A stretch of DNA of 64,000 nucleotides from Luscinia megarhynchos (lineage: Eukaryota; Chordata; Aves; Passeriformes; Turdidae): the NCBI GenBank assembly GCA_034336665.1, contig JAPFBE010000003.1, positions 40,522,360 through 40,586,359 of the forward strand, given 5' to 3'. The notes below the pieces were generated by a model. The model saw nothing but the letters and a program-made list of their open reading frames with translations. It had not been told where the DNA came from and did not search any database. This document shows, in pieces, positions 27,101-39,975 of this stretch; position 1 is the first letter of the stretch; the number at the start of each line of letters is the position of its first letter. The translations under genes were made by a program, and so were the position numbers.

Positions 27101-30100
27101 TGAAATTCAAGTCTGATTCAGAGTCAAGTGCTCCTGTGTGTGTCCTCCACAATCTCCCTGCTGATCTGATTTCACCAGCTACAGGCTTCTCTGGCTCTTC
27201 TGTATCAAGTTCCACTGGTACAACTGCCTTGGAATGCATCTGGGTTCGATTCCCTTGTATTGTGCAGTGATAAGCACTGCAAGTTGATCGGAAAATATGT
27301 GGCTGGTAAACATCAGATTCCACCTTTCCTGAATGATTAGCTGGCTTTTTGAAGTCCTAATGATTTTAATTTGGCTTGGAGTCAGTGAGTAAGAGTATGC
27401 AAAGCCTTAGCCAAAGTACCTATTTATTTATGTAAATCTTATCTGCACACATTTCTTCAAAGAAGAGTACCTATCTCTTTGTCTAAGCACTTTTTAATAA
27501 ATATATAAATATATAAATGTATAACTACCAAGTAAACCAGCTTAAATTTTCTCCATTGTCTCATAGATTACAGCAGTTAGTAGAAAGTGGTTTTCCTTGG
27601 TGAACAGCGTTTATGGTGTTCTGACTTGTAGGAATGATATTGTCTGTTCAGTTTCATGCTTTATTTTTCATTTCAGATTTTTTAAAAAACTAACACAGCT
27701 GGTTTTTCCTATGACTGTTCTGTCTATCTTTATAATAAAAGTTTGGGTTTTACTCCCAAAGAAAGGTTCTGAATAGGTTTAATGATTTGTTAAAAATGTG
27801 GATGGAGTTTCTCCAGACAGAAATTGCTCACTCTATCTGTTCATCTTAAAACTTGCCAAGGAAAAATAATTTTTCCCCTTTCTCGGGGTTCTCTGGAGAG
27901 GAGACATTGACTATGTTTGTGCTTGTTTCAGACATTTGCAAAATTAATGTTAAAATTGCAATACTGCAGTAATGTAATTTTTTTAAACCCTCTACTTGTC
28001 TATTGCAGTTCTTTACTAGTACATTTAGAGACACATTTAATGAAGATGCTTTTTGTTTCCCTTCTTAAGGAGTGCTTGCATAATCTAGTGCTATGCTGGA
28101 AAAAGCTTTACTTAAAGGCAACAGAGATGTTCCATTCTGTGGCACCCTGATTTAAATGTTGAATTGTATACGATAATTTATTGCATTTTAAGGAAGCTGT
28201 CCTTAACTGTGACATACCTTGGCTTAAAAAATACTGTGGTAAAAATTATAATCAATCATTAAATATTAAGAGTAAATGGGATAGGACTAAGCACACTGAA
28301 AAGTCAGCATGTGTGCAAACATACTTCTGTGAGTGAAATACTGCATCTATTAAAATGTAACTGTATCTCTATGTTTTGCTGTGCAATATTACTAATATTT
28401 AAGCTTTTTCTATGTTCACTTTCTTTAGCTGCAATTCCAAATGATACTGGAAATCACTGGCAAAGGAAATTCATGATATTGAGTGGGTTCTCTCAGCTAA
28501 GAACTTTTGAAAATAGCAGATATCTTCTTGTAGGTTTCTGTGCATACAATTCATAAAATGAGATGTAATTATGCTGCTGTTTGTTGTCTGAGTTATTTTC
28601 CATTCAAATGCCATGTACTTAATTGAACCAGAAGGAAAGGAGTGGGTCCCTTTTCCCTGGGTCTCTGGTGTCAAACAAGTCAACAGTGATCTTGGCAGTG
28701 TGGTATTTTCACACCAGTGCAGGCAAAGGGATCAGCTGTGTCCCTTCTCTGTGGATTTTGTCACTTACTGGGTTCCAGGCTGCTTGGAGATCTGCCAAGC
28801 CCTTGACCATCAGGATGTTTGGTTTTGTGGAGCTGCACAGGCAAAGAACACATTTGAAAGTTTCCTCACAGGACTCTGAATTTTTCTCCAAGCTTGTTGG
28901 AGGTTCTTCTTTCAAACAAAAGTTTGTACACTATTTTTGTTACTTTGGAAGTTGTCCTCACAATACCTTTTATTCATTTCTTTCCTGAAATCAACAGCTT
29001 CATTTTTTTAGATCTTTCTTTTTTTCTCACAAGTATGTACCACCACAATTATGGCTTGAGTTATGAGTCCTTGAAGTCCTTTTGTTGTGGCAATATCTTT
29101 GTCAATAGCATGCCTGTGTATTCAGTTTTTTATTTATATTAGAACAAAAATATTTTGTGAATTGTTTTCTCACGTAAATTCTCTTCGTTTTTTTTAAACT
29201 CCATTACTCCTACTCACATGGCGTAAAGACTGAACTTGTAGACTAAAACCCAAGTCTCTTTCTTGAGTCAATACCATTAATTTATAAGCGGGTTAAGTAT
29301 TTGAGTGCATTGCATTTGTCAATATTGGTTTTTCCCTGCTATTGTGTTTCTCATTCTCTTAAGTTAGTTAGATGTATCTGAACCTCTGGTCTAGACTTAC
29401 CTGCACATTTTTGTGTCATTCGCAGGTTTGTCATTTCTCTGACACCTGCTTTTTCTGATGACTAACATAAGTAGCTGCCATCTGTGCCAGAAAAATATGG
29501 TTCCCACCAGTTCCTACCTGTTCAGCTTTCTACAAAAAAAGCTGCACTGTTTAATTCAAATCTCTTGTTTTCTGTCCAGGTTTTTGAAAACCTTTGTTCT
29601 TTGTAGCATGGTTATTTAGTTACACCAGATATCTTTCTCTGGAAATCCATATAAACCATTTTTCCTTTAGTTTTCTTCTGCTGCATTAAAAATTGTATCA
29701 GATTTGTGATTGCTAAAACTGTGAAGAACAAATTCTACCTGTGATCTGTGTGTTTTTCGTTTTAATTACTGTTTCAATTAATTTGATGTCTTGTATCAAA
29801 ATATATATGCTAGTCTAAAATTTCCTTGAATTAATCCTGTAAAGGTTTTTAAAAATGTAAGTTCAGCGTTTGCTGCCGTGCAATCCTTAAATTAAGTTCT
29901 CACTAGTCTAAGAACAGTTTATCGGCTTATTCTTAATTTTTTCCTGTATTTTTGACTGTGTATATTCTCTGTGGATTATGGACTTAATGCTTATTTAATT
30001 TATTTGTTGTTCTTTCTTCCTCCCTTCCTCTGTTTTTGGGTACCTGTGTCCATGGTGGCATCTGATCTTTTCCTTTATGTGGAAAGAACAGAGTCAGGTT

Positions 30101-30624
30101 TAAATATCTTTCTAATACATAGTTGGCAAAAACTGATGCAAGAAATTGTTTATCTTTTCAGCAACACCCTCATTTTCTTTAATTACATCTTCACCTCTAA
30201 TTCAAAAGACCTACTTATTCTCCCTTAACCGTCTTGGTGGTTATTGCGTGGTTTTTACCCACAGCTGTTTACTTCAGAGCCCATTTTGGACCTCTTTGTT
30301 TCCTTCTTGCACAATGAATCTTATAATCTGCTTTGTTGGCTGCACAAACATTGTATTTCCATATTCTGCATAACTTCATGTTGCATTCCTATAGGTGGAA
30401 TGGCTGTAGGGCACTCTAAAATTGTACAACAGGTCTGTAAACTGAGAAAGCGCTATACTAGTTTGAAGAGGACAGAATTCATTTTCAGGATACAAAATTC
30501 ATCTAAGTGCTAAAAAGGCATACATTTCCCCCTTGCCTGTAGTTGCCTACATTTGGTTTCTAGTCTCTAACACACAGTTTTTAATTTTCTTATGTTAATA
30601 CATTGGTTTCTGCTGATTTAACAG

Positions 30625-30759
30625 GTTTTAGATGCGGGAAGACTGAAAGAATATGGTGAGCCTTACATTTTGCTGCAAGAACAAGACAGCTTGTTTTACA
30701 AAATGGTGCAACAAGTGGGCAAGACTGAAGCAGCTTCTCTGATTGAAACAGCAAAACGG
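30625..30759 (+). CDS. ABCC4: ABCC4 coding exon: end of NBD2
   Basis: This 135-bp, phase 0-0 exon encodes 45 residues from [17 protein letters not shown] to [20 protein letters not shown] is the final beta-hairpin of NBD2, and [11 protein letters not shown] is the C-terminal helix typical of ABCC4. The acceptor is TTTAACAG. The donor is GG|GTAATT at 30760, with a non-consensus base at +5/+6. If the donor is skipped the frame stays open for 135 more codons into the intron (stop 31165-31167). Confidence 0.96.
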
Positions 30760-33700
30760 GTAATTTTAGAAGAAGAGATAATTAAGTTTGTCTTTACAGT
30801 TTGTGTATCTCAAGTTAGCATATTCAGTGTGGCAGTAAGCCTTGCACTAAAGGATCTGTCAGTTTTGCAAGGCAAAGCCGTAATTTTCAGTGGGATATAT
30901 AGAGACTTCCAAATGATACATGTATTTATATACCCTGAGTTGAAAGACTGGATTTCTTGCATCCTTTTGTGTCTACACAAAACAATAAGTGTAAATAATA
31001 TAGGACATACTCACTTGTGCTGGGCATTGATCTTAACTTGCTGTAAAAAATACATTAAGGCTGCAGAATCAGACATTTATCTGTTATGTCTATATTTTTT
31101 AAAGAGTCCATCAGATTTTAGTTGGGGCTCAGTTCCTATGACCATGCTGTGGTCTCTGAGGGTTTGATCACATTCCTTCTGTTGTGCATTCCCTTACTTT
31201 GTTCCTGTACCTTGGCTCTCTGTTCTGCACCAAAGATGAGCAGGGCTCAGCTAAAGAAACAGCTGTTGAACGTTTTGTCGCCTCCTTGCTCCCTGCAAGG
31301 CTCTGTGCCTGATTTACTGTGAGCTATTCAAATCCTACTTGGAGTACGAATTATTAATGTAATTGTGGGCATTCCTCTGGCAATCAAAGTGTTTAAGAGA
31401 CATCAATGGATTTGCTTTCATAATATGCCTGTGAGGTAAGGCTATATCATCTCCACTTCTCAGATGGAAAGCTGAAGCAGAGATAAGAAGATAAAAAAGA
31501 ATGACCTGTGATTGAGGATCTCTTTGACTAGCTTTGGCTTGCTTTCTCTTTTCTTGATAATTTACCACACAGGACGTCCAGAGCAAGATTTTAATTCTCT
31601 CAGTGCCAGCGAAGTTTCAGCATTGCTTCAGCTTAGACTGGCAGTGCTCAGTTTGGCAGCATCTTGCTTGGAACTCATGTAATTGTGCTTTCAGCATGCA
31701 AGTAAGGTACTGGTATTAAGCAGCTAATAACTTTTAAGAGAGCCTTTTACAGGCAAGAGGCAAAGCTCTTTAGCCTTTATGCTTTCCTTTCCTCAAGTTG
31801 CTGGATGTGTGGAGCAGAACTGGAGGAACACAAGGTCTAAACTGTTACCCGAGGGAAACAAAAGACCAATAGACAGGGAACAACACACAGACAGGAAACA
31901 AAATGGCCAAGTGCTTGACTATTTTCCAGTAAAAAAATATAGATGCATTTCCAGCAAGTTGGAAAAAAAATGAAAAGTTGTGCTGTCATGGAGGCTGTGT
32001 GCTCATGTCTGGATGCTATTTTACTGGACTTTTTGAAGATTAGAGAAAAGATTTCCGTGTCTGTTCATATTCTCAGATTTTTGTTTTTTAAAGAGTTTTT
32101 CGAGTAAAGCACTGTAGCTAAGAGCATACACTATAAATTCTTGTGTGGCACAAATTGCAGAACTGAGGAAACAGTTTTTTCTTGAACTAAGCTCTGTTAG
32201 GAGTTTTGCTGTCCTCTTCCATTGCTGCAGTGTAGCTTCATTTATTTTCTTATTAGAAGGGAATGGGTTAGCTATGTTTTCTGTGGTCTGTGTGTGACAA
32301 TCTGGATGTTATATAAATGATATTTAAAAGGGTAGCTTCAAATTCATGTGACCATTGTTTGTCTGTAAAGCGAAGGCCAGCTTCCTAAGGCTTGCTCCTT
32401 GGAAAAGCAAGAGGTGAGGCTGTCCAGCTGTCATCTATAGAAATTTAGCTATGTCATGCTGTCATTCCTTCTTTCCCCAGAGCCCTCCCCAATTGCACAA
32501 TTGCATTCAAAGATGATTCAAAATGTATAAAAATAATTGCCTGATGTTACTTGCCCGTATAGTCATCTGCAGTTACCACATCAATGTTATGTGATTTTGT
32601 ACAGGAAGGGAAGAGATCCAGGAACCAGTCTCTGCTGAAATGTGGTTTGATGAAAAAGTTTGCTAACTCCCAGGCTAGAAGGCAGATACAAGCTTTAGCA
32701 TCTGCCAAGAATGCAAAGCATGGTGCTTATCCACACTCGGACCGAAAATATGGGAATCAAGAGGCTGTATCTCCAGTCAGCAGCTACCCAGAAGCAGAGT
32801 TATAGTTCCTTCTGTTTGAAGGACTTGAACAATTCAGGGGTTTTGTTATTACTGTCCCTTGTGCTTCATGCATATTTTCAGAGAAGTAGCTTAGTCAGAA
32901 GAACTGATTCCAATGGCTTTCTTTTTATACTACTGAGTCTGTTGCATGTATTGCTGTTGATTTCCCACATTCCTACTGTGGTTACTAAGAACTGTTTTTA
33001 TGAAGAACAGCTTTCTTTCTGTTTTTGGAAAACAGCATGCTGCACATAAAAAGAAATTATAATATGACATATATACATACTTTTCAAAAAGCACTGCAAT
33101 GGGTTGCTAAGTAAAATGGTTTGGAATGTGGCTATGCTTTGGCAATGATTATTTGATTTATTGCATTTTGGACCTGAATCTCGATTTATTTCAGTTTGGA
33201 CCTGTACAACGCAAACTTGTACCAAGATCTTCTTTCTGTAAGATGAAACTTTAAATGCATTTTCTGGAAAAATACTGATTCTGCATATATCCTTAAAGTG
33301 CAAATTAAGAGGTACTTCAGATCCTAAATTGGGAAGATTAACTTGGACATATTTAAGAAACAAAATTTTTTAAAAAATCTCATGGTCCTCTTAGCAAAGC
33401 ATTGCGGGACTGAGCTATTGCTGGAATCCTAGCTCAGACTTCCAGACTGATCCAGTTGCTATTGTATGTCTCACTTGGTCACTCAGTATCCCCATTTTTT
33501 GTGCAAATGTCAAAGAAAACAACACAGGCACAACTCAAATTGGAGACTGCTGAGTATGTATTAAATAGCCCATGAGCCTGATGGCAACTGAGTTAAGTTT
33601 GACATCGTGAGACTGTTTTTATCTTTGCTCAGTTTACAAGAAGCTGCTAGGATAAAATCCTATGGGAATGAGAGAAATAGTCATCAAGCAGTGAAAAAAC

Positions 33701-35579
33701 GAAAAAAAAAAAAGTGCTCAGTTATTCAGATAAACAGAAGTTGGTGTATTCTCCCTGCTCTTGGCAGTGTTGAGAGAGGCTTTTCTGCAGGCTTTGGTGG
33801 CATCAGGATAGGGATGGCTTTCTGTCAGTCAGGTTTGAGTACTTTGAGGGAAAAATAAGGGTTGTTTTATTTTACTTTAAAGCTATGACAGATGTGTAAA
33901 TATTAAAACACTAGGTGTTACCTCAGTGATTACTTTCAAAAAGGTTGCAGCTCTGTTGGCAGTGGAAGAAACTTGTATAAAGACTTGGGCATTTAATATC
34001 TTGAGGGATTGGGCTCAGGGGAAGAATGCAATGAGACAGTTGAAAGGCAGCTGCCATTTCATTACATCTCTAGTAATGTGCCAAGGTTTTCTATTAGCTT
34101 TCTATTAAAAAAAAAAATCACATTCAAAAGCTGCATTAAAAGTATGCCAAAGTTTTGTGTTTTAAACCAGGAATGGGCTGGGAATACTGAGGCTGCCGTC
34201 TGCAGCCTGTGTGCAGTCAGCAGCCTCATTAACGTCCCTCTGTTGCATCCGATTGTGACTGGTTACTGAGGAATGCCTCTTAACAGGACTCCCAATTCTT
34301 CTGTTGATTCAAATCAGATTTAATATTCTTTGAAACTTGTAAAAATGCATATACCCTGCATTAGTGAGTGCACAAAAGATGACAGTAGTACTTACAGGAA
34401 CATTTTTGTAGAATGGCTATTTCTTTTTTATCCCATGTGTCTTATTCATGTATTCATGTATATGAAAAGGACATTATTATCAAACAAACTGAATTTGTTG
34501 ACAACACTCTTAAATATAAATTGCAGAAATGTTTCATAAGCTGTACTCAAAGCAGTCTGACTATGAGACCTAACTCGTGACATATGTCAGCTTCAGAAAG
34601 ATAGTGTATTTTCTGTTTTTAAAGACTCAAACAAAACTTTTCACATTCTTCTTTGAAAAAAAATTGCATTTGAAGTCCTTTTTCACCCAACACATTTTTA
34701 GATAAGAGCACACAAGTCTTGACATTATTTCATTTTGTTATGCGCATCTGTCAAGGAACAGAGATATGATACAGCTGCTAAAAACTGATGATTGTGGAAC
34801 AGTGAAACTTGACAGCATTTCATTTCCTTTATGTTCTGATTATACATTTATCAGGAAACCTGTATCTCTTCTAGTTGAGCTAGAAATTGGTAAAATTCAG
34901 GAACTCAAAGGCTTGGCAAAGAACTGTCCTATTATTTGGTATCATCTTGCGTTTTAGAGAAGTTGCTTGGTTGAGTCATTGTTAAAGCTTTTGCTTCTTC
35001 TTTCATTATTGTGGTTCACTATCCAGAGATCACATTTCTATAGGCCCTATAACTGTTCTGCAGCACAAATTAAAGGCTGGGATATTTCATACATATACTT
35101 CGAAGTTTCAATGGTTGTCAATCACAGTTTGTAAAATATAGGGATTACAACCTGATTTTAACATCCAAATCCATTGTGTTCATTTTATGTGTGAAAATGA
35201 GAAACCCTTGTGCAGACACAAGATTTCACAGCTTCTTTGTCATCCTGTTTTTAATTTATCTCCATGTTTTGAGCTAGCAAAATGATTTTACTTATCAGCT
35301 TAATGTAAAGTGATAAAACATATCTATTCATCTGAATTAACAAAATTTGAAGGGATCGACAGGTTGTGTGGGATTTTTCTCACATTTTGTTTTAATATAA
35401 GTTCATACAGTAATTTTACTAATTTATCAGTGACATACATTCATTGAATGCCACTAACCTGAAGTTGGGATTTTTTAAGGATGTGTATTTATCTCTACTA
35501 TATTTATCTCCAGAAATATTGTTTGAAGCTAAATGGAACTTGGAGCACAATTACTCATAGAATCTAATCTTTTTCCTAG
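30760..35579 (+). other. ABCC4: Last ABCC4 intron (4.8 kb)
   Basis: It has donor GTAATT and acceptor TTTTCCTAG at 35578-35579. It contains a possible MIR-like fragment (31386-31485). The first 405 bp are open in the exon frame. The rest is AT-rich unique sequence. No other feature is supported. Confidence 0.85.
31386..31485 (+). repeat. Possible ancient MIR-like SINE
   Basis: In order: a degenerate 'agtgtttaagagacatcaatgga', then GCCTGTGAGGTAAGGCTATATC, then CTCCACTTCTCAGATGGAAAGCTGAAGCAGAGAT. This order matches the MIR core 'caattaatcctcacaaccctgtgaggtaggta...ccccattttacagatggaaactgaggcagag'. It is decayed. Confidence 0.45.
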
Positions 35580-35687
35580 GTATACTTCAGTAAGAATTAC
35601 CCAGAAGTTGTTCAGAATGGTCAGCTTGCCATAGACTCCTCCTTGGATCCTTCCTCAGGATTATGCATAACTGAAACTGCACTGTGA
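35580..35687 (+). CDS. ABCC4: ABCC4 terminal coding exon with PDZ-ligand tail
   Basis: The coding part is 108 bp: 35 residues and a TGA stop at 35685-35687. It starts VYFSKNYPEVVQNG and ends ITETAL. The last four residues ETAL form a class I PDZ ligand. In mammalian MRP4 this tail binds NHERF-family scaffolds that retain the exporter in apical membranes. The segment between VYF and the tail is variable among vertebrates, as expected for a flexible tail. The acceptor is CCTAG and the preceding exon ends in AKR, giving a phase 0 junction. Confidence 0.95.
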   Translation, partial: VYFSKNYPEVVQNGQLAIDSSLDPSSGLCITETAL

Positions 35688-36267
35688 TTCCTCATTGCCT
35701 TAACTGTGTAGAATGTAAACCTGAGATCATCTAAACTCAGCGACAACATTTGCAAGTGTCAATGGGAGAGGAAAGGGAGGGGGGCAATTCTTTGCACTGG
35801 ACATCCTTCCTATTTAATACTGAGAAGAAAATTTTTACTGTCCCTGTTTCTTTCATTTCAGTGCAATATGTTTTTCTTTCCAACTAATTATGTTTGTGTT
35901 GCTAAGGAAATTAGGCAGATTCAGTTTTTATTTGAAAGTTATGTGGTAGAGATCTCTTTTTATTTAAACAGGTGCAGGACACCTAACAGGTTTAGTGTGC
36001 ATATTTGGAGCTTAGTAAATTAATTGGAATGTGTCCTTTTTTTTTTCTTTTAGAAATATTTTGAAAGCAAGCAAAACCAAATTTATTTCAGTGTCACTTT
36101 AGCATGACAGCTCTGTCAGAACAGCAGATTTGGTAGTGTGCAACTTATTTATCCAGAGCAACTGTCTTCCTGCCTGTCACAAGTAACTATGCAGGCTGGT
36201 AGGAAAAAAACTTGAAGAAGCCAAAAACTTTTTCTTTTTGATAGAAAAGTACTATATACTTTTTTTT

Positions 36268-36273
36268 AATAAA
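36268..36273 (+). terminator. ABCC4: Candidate proximal poly(A) signal for ABCC4
   Basis: AATAAA follows a T run about 580 bp after the stop codon. Downstream GU-richness is weak (GTGCTGTTC), so it would be a secondary site if used. Confidence 0.35.
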
Positions 36274-39200
36274 CCGTTCAAATAGTGCTGTTCAAGATGA
36301 ATGTAAATATTAGTTTTATTTTGCTAAAATCCAAATGCTGAAAAATCAGTCTCAGTCTTCTGTACTTCAGAAGAAAATTACCACATTTGCACTGAAGAAA
36401 TATTTAAATAATTTAACATACATTCCTCTTTTTACCCGGGTTATCAAAGAAAAAAAGGTATTAAAATAACTTGAGGAAATGTTTGAATGACATGTCATTA
36501 TACCTAAATACTGTATAGTACAAAGTTATCTTCAACACAGCACATTGAAATGTATACATTATTTGCATTTATTGTGCCTTAATATTTGTGCCTTCAAGCC
36601 AAAGCTGTAACTGCAGGGTACACAACAAATTCATTAGATATATGTTAAAAATAATGTAACTTTAGTATGTTTAAAGTTTTGCATCAGAGGTTCTGTTGAA
36701 ACTTCAGCTGTTTGAAGTTACCATTCTGCCAGAATAAGTAGGAAAATGCAACCTGTAGTTTCAAATGGCTGTTGCTGATAGACAGGAATGCAGTGAGAGA
36801 GGGGTTCAATATTCATAAGTTATGTCCTGATTCAGCAAAGCACTTTAACACAAAGGCACTATTCCTATGTTTAAAAAATAAATCAAGCAAGTGCTGTGTT
36901 GCTTCAGATTTTTTTCAAATTTAGTGAGCTATTCTTTGAGGTCCAGTAGAAAATACATCTATTCATCTTCCTGTTTAAAGGGCACAGGAGAGACTAAAAG
37001 GCAACAGATTTCTTAAGGACATGGAAAATACTGTGCTTTTTAAAAAATACTGAAGATGCTTGCTATTACCTTTGTAATGCCAAACAAGTGTTATTTACCC
37101 AATGTTCATCCAGTGGACTAAAAGTAAGGCAAACATGAATGTTTCTCATTTCAAGCAGTTCTACCAGAGTATGATTTAGTCAGATGCAAAGTTACTTCTT
37201 ACTGAGAAGTAAATTGAGGCCAAAGCCTGTACCTCAGCACTCGTCTTGGACATTTTCCCACTCAGAGCCAACCCAATGGTGAGGAGCAGAATCCATGTTC
37301 CCCTGTTGCAGCATTCTCCCTGCACTAGGGCTTGCTGTCCTGCTGTGAGATCCCAGGAGAGAGGGGATTGTGTCTTCTGCAGTGCCACCAGCCAGGGACG
37401 GGGCTTTTTTAGAGTGTTTGCTTTGTGGAACAAAAATCAGGCATCTGTGCTGGCTGGTAGCATCCTCTTACCTGGTTAGAAATCATCAGGAGGGAGTTAT
37501 AAAATGAGGGGCTTTTGTCCCTTGCCTGTTTTTTTTGTCAAGTCCTAACAGTTCTCCTGCAGTGTGTGGCACCTTACACTGTAACAAGTTCTGTTGAGGT
37601 CAGTGGAACTGCACAGTGATGTGCAGCAGGAGGCTTGTGCTACATCTGATGATAAAATATCCCCCAACCGGGGGCAGCTACCAGCCACCAAGCCACGTGG
37701 CACAGATGTGCTCATGTAGGCAATGCTTATGGCAGATCCTTCTGAGAACACACCAGCCACATCCACCTTTTGTACTGCCTGCCCCTTCTCTGAGCTGCTG
37801 CAGTCCCCTTCCGCAGTGTCCTAGCACACAGTTATTATCCTGTGTGTTCTGTGGCTGTTTTCCATTAAAGTTCTGTGAAATAAGGATAGGGCTGTTCTGC
37901 AGCTGAGTGAGAGTAGTGGTTGCATTGCACAGGTATGTGAAGATGTGAAGTTTAAATGTGAAAAGTCATGTTAGATAATGCTGGGGGACTGTGTAACATA
38001 AAGAAAGTTCAACCTCATGGCCTTGTTCACAACTGCTTTTTTGGCAAGGATCCATGTCCAAACTCTGTCCAAGCTTTGCCATGGAAAGACCTGTTTGGAG
38101 TGGTGCAAAACACAGCTACAGTGAGCTGACCAGTAAGGCAGTGGCTTCATCTTGGAGTTGGGAGTTTGAGCTCCTTTGTTTATCTTCTTTTTTTGAGCAG
38201 TGTGAGTATATTCAGAGTCTGTGTTCTACAATACGCAGTTCTTGTTATTTCTAGTTCTTATAGAAGAGGAAGTGTGATGTGTAATACAGAGACTTTCAAA
38301 TACTCTAAGAGAATTGCAAGTTCTCCTGGCCATACATACCTCGAGTTTATATTTTTTATCAGACCCTAGGAGATCTGCACACATAAACCAAGGGTATAAT
38401 TACAGTTTTAGTTCATTTCAGCTCTGAAATGAATCTATGGTAAGTTATATTTCAAAGCAGAACTCCAAAACGCTGGCTGCTGCAGACTCAATGGTATGAG
38501 ACCCTGACAGATCTAGCTGTCAGTCTATAAGCTAGAATTAATTTGATCCTGTAGCTTTTTGAATGTGCACAAAAATGTTAGGTATCTCTGAAAATGCTGA
38601 TTCTGCTTCTTCACGTGTTTTGGCAGGACATTACTTGCTGTAGGTATCAAATATCAATATAAGACAAAACAAATTTTTTACCAAATCACACTTGAAACCC
38701 ATAAATTGCTGAGTAGAACAACTGATAGCAAGTCATTCATGTCTGTCATTGGCATTATTTCATCTTTTTGGTTTTTAGCAACAAAAATATTTTATTCAGG
38801 AAACTGGTTTTGCTGGTATTGTTGATAGCTGTTTTGTTCAGATGTTGATTAAGACCGACTGACCATTTCATTTTAGTTGGGTAAAAAAGGTGCAGTGTAC
38901 CAGAATGGCAGAACTCAAATCAGGGGAAGAAAAAGGCCTTCATGTGGTAAAAGTCTTGGTCTGTTAAATGAATACATTATCTTTCCAACAAGGTGTTTTA
39001 TGTTTCCTTATTAAGAAAAATTCAAATCTTTTAAACTTCCATTTTGAAAATAGTTGTGCTTTATTTGGAAATAGCAAAGCAGGTTATTCTAAGTTGCATA
39101 CCTTACTGGGGATCTTGGAAAAAGAATTCAGTCTCCTGAGTTATTCAAGCCTTTAAAATATTTCTTCACCATGAGGTGCCTTAAAGTATTCCAGAGTCTT

Positions 39201-39947
39201 ATTTCTAATAAATATAATTTTATACAGTAGTACTGAAAATCATCAGTTACAGAACTGTTGTTTCTTAGGAGCAGCCTCTACTTCTGATCTTAAGAATTGT
39301 TTTTCACACATTTGTTTTGGTATGTCTTTGCTCCACCCCTTCTCAAAAGACCACTGTGAGCCAACAGAGCATGTTGGCATTTCCAAAGCCATAGTTCGCC
39401 AGGATAGGCTATTTAATGTTTTACTTCTTTCCTTGTTTTAAGGAGAAAAATTCTCTTTAGTGAACTGCACCATTTGCCAGATGGGCATAATTGTCTGTGA
39501 TACCATTTGTACTGCCCTTTGGAAGAGGGAGGTACTTTCTGACCAGCCTCAGTAATGGTGGTTGCTTAAGTAAGGTTGATTGGTTCTTTTAGCCTTCCCA
39601 ATACATGTGTGAAATAAGATTGCAAAAAGAATCAGAAGAAATGCTGCTTTTTTTGTTAAACTGACCCTTTGAAATATCTCACTTCAAAAATTTGCCTCTT
39701 ATTTTTTGGAGGGGGGAAGAAAGGATTGAAATCACTTCTTTCCTGTGATGGTGATGAGCATGACAGTTTTGCAGAAGATGAGGCTTTCCGCATATGTTTT
39801 ACATTGTGTAACAGCGCGCTGCTTTTTCATCATTTTAACTCTGGTTTTGTTTTGGTTTGGTTCTTGCATTTGTTGTAAAAATTTGATTTTGGTATTGCTA
39901 TGGAATGATTTCTTTTGTGGATGTTCATGTGACAACTGCTGTCATAC

Positions 39948-39953
39948 AATAAA
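39948..39953 (+). terminator. ABCC4: Candidate main poly(A) signal for ABCC4
   Basis: AATAAA in CATACAATAAAAGGC is followed within 25 bp by a GT-rich element (GTAAGTGTGTTGTCATTG), the usual cleavage context. It gives a 3' UTR of about 4.3 kb. Later AATAAA motifs at about 41867 and 43030 cannot be excluded. Confidence 0.5.
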
Positions 39954-39975
39954 AGGCATTTCTCAGAAGCCTGTC

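Larger units (their letters stand above)
35688..39975 (+). other. ABCC4: Probable ABCC4 3' UTR
   Basis: AT-rich sequence with many U-rich and ATTTA-like stretches follows the stop codon. No further exon is needed because the protein tail is complete. The 3' boundary is set by choice of poly(A) signal: an early AATAAA at 36268 or a better placed one at 39948, about 4.3 kb after the stop. Without transcript data the length is uncertain. Confidence 0.5.

Noticed and set aside
27005..27130. A further MIR-like stretch
   Set aside because: Only a short part resembles the SINE; too weak to separate from chance.
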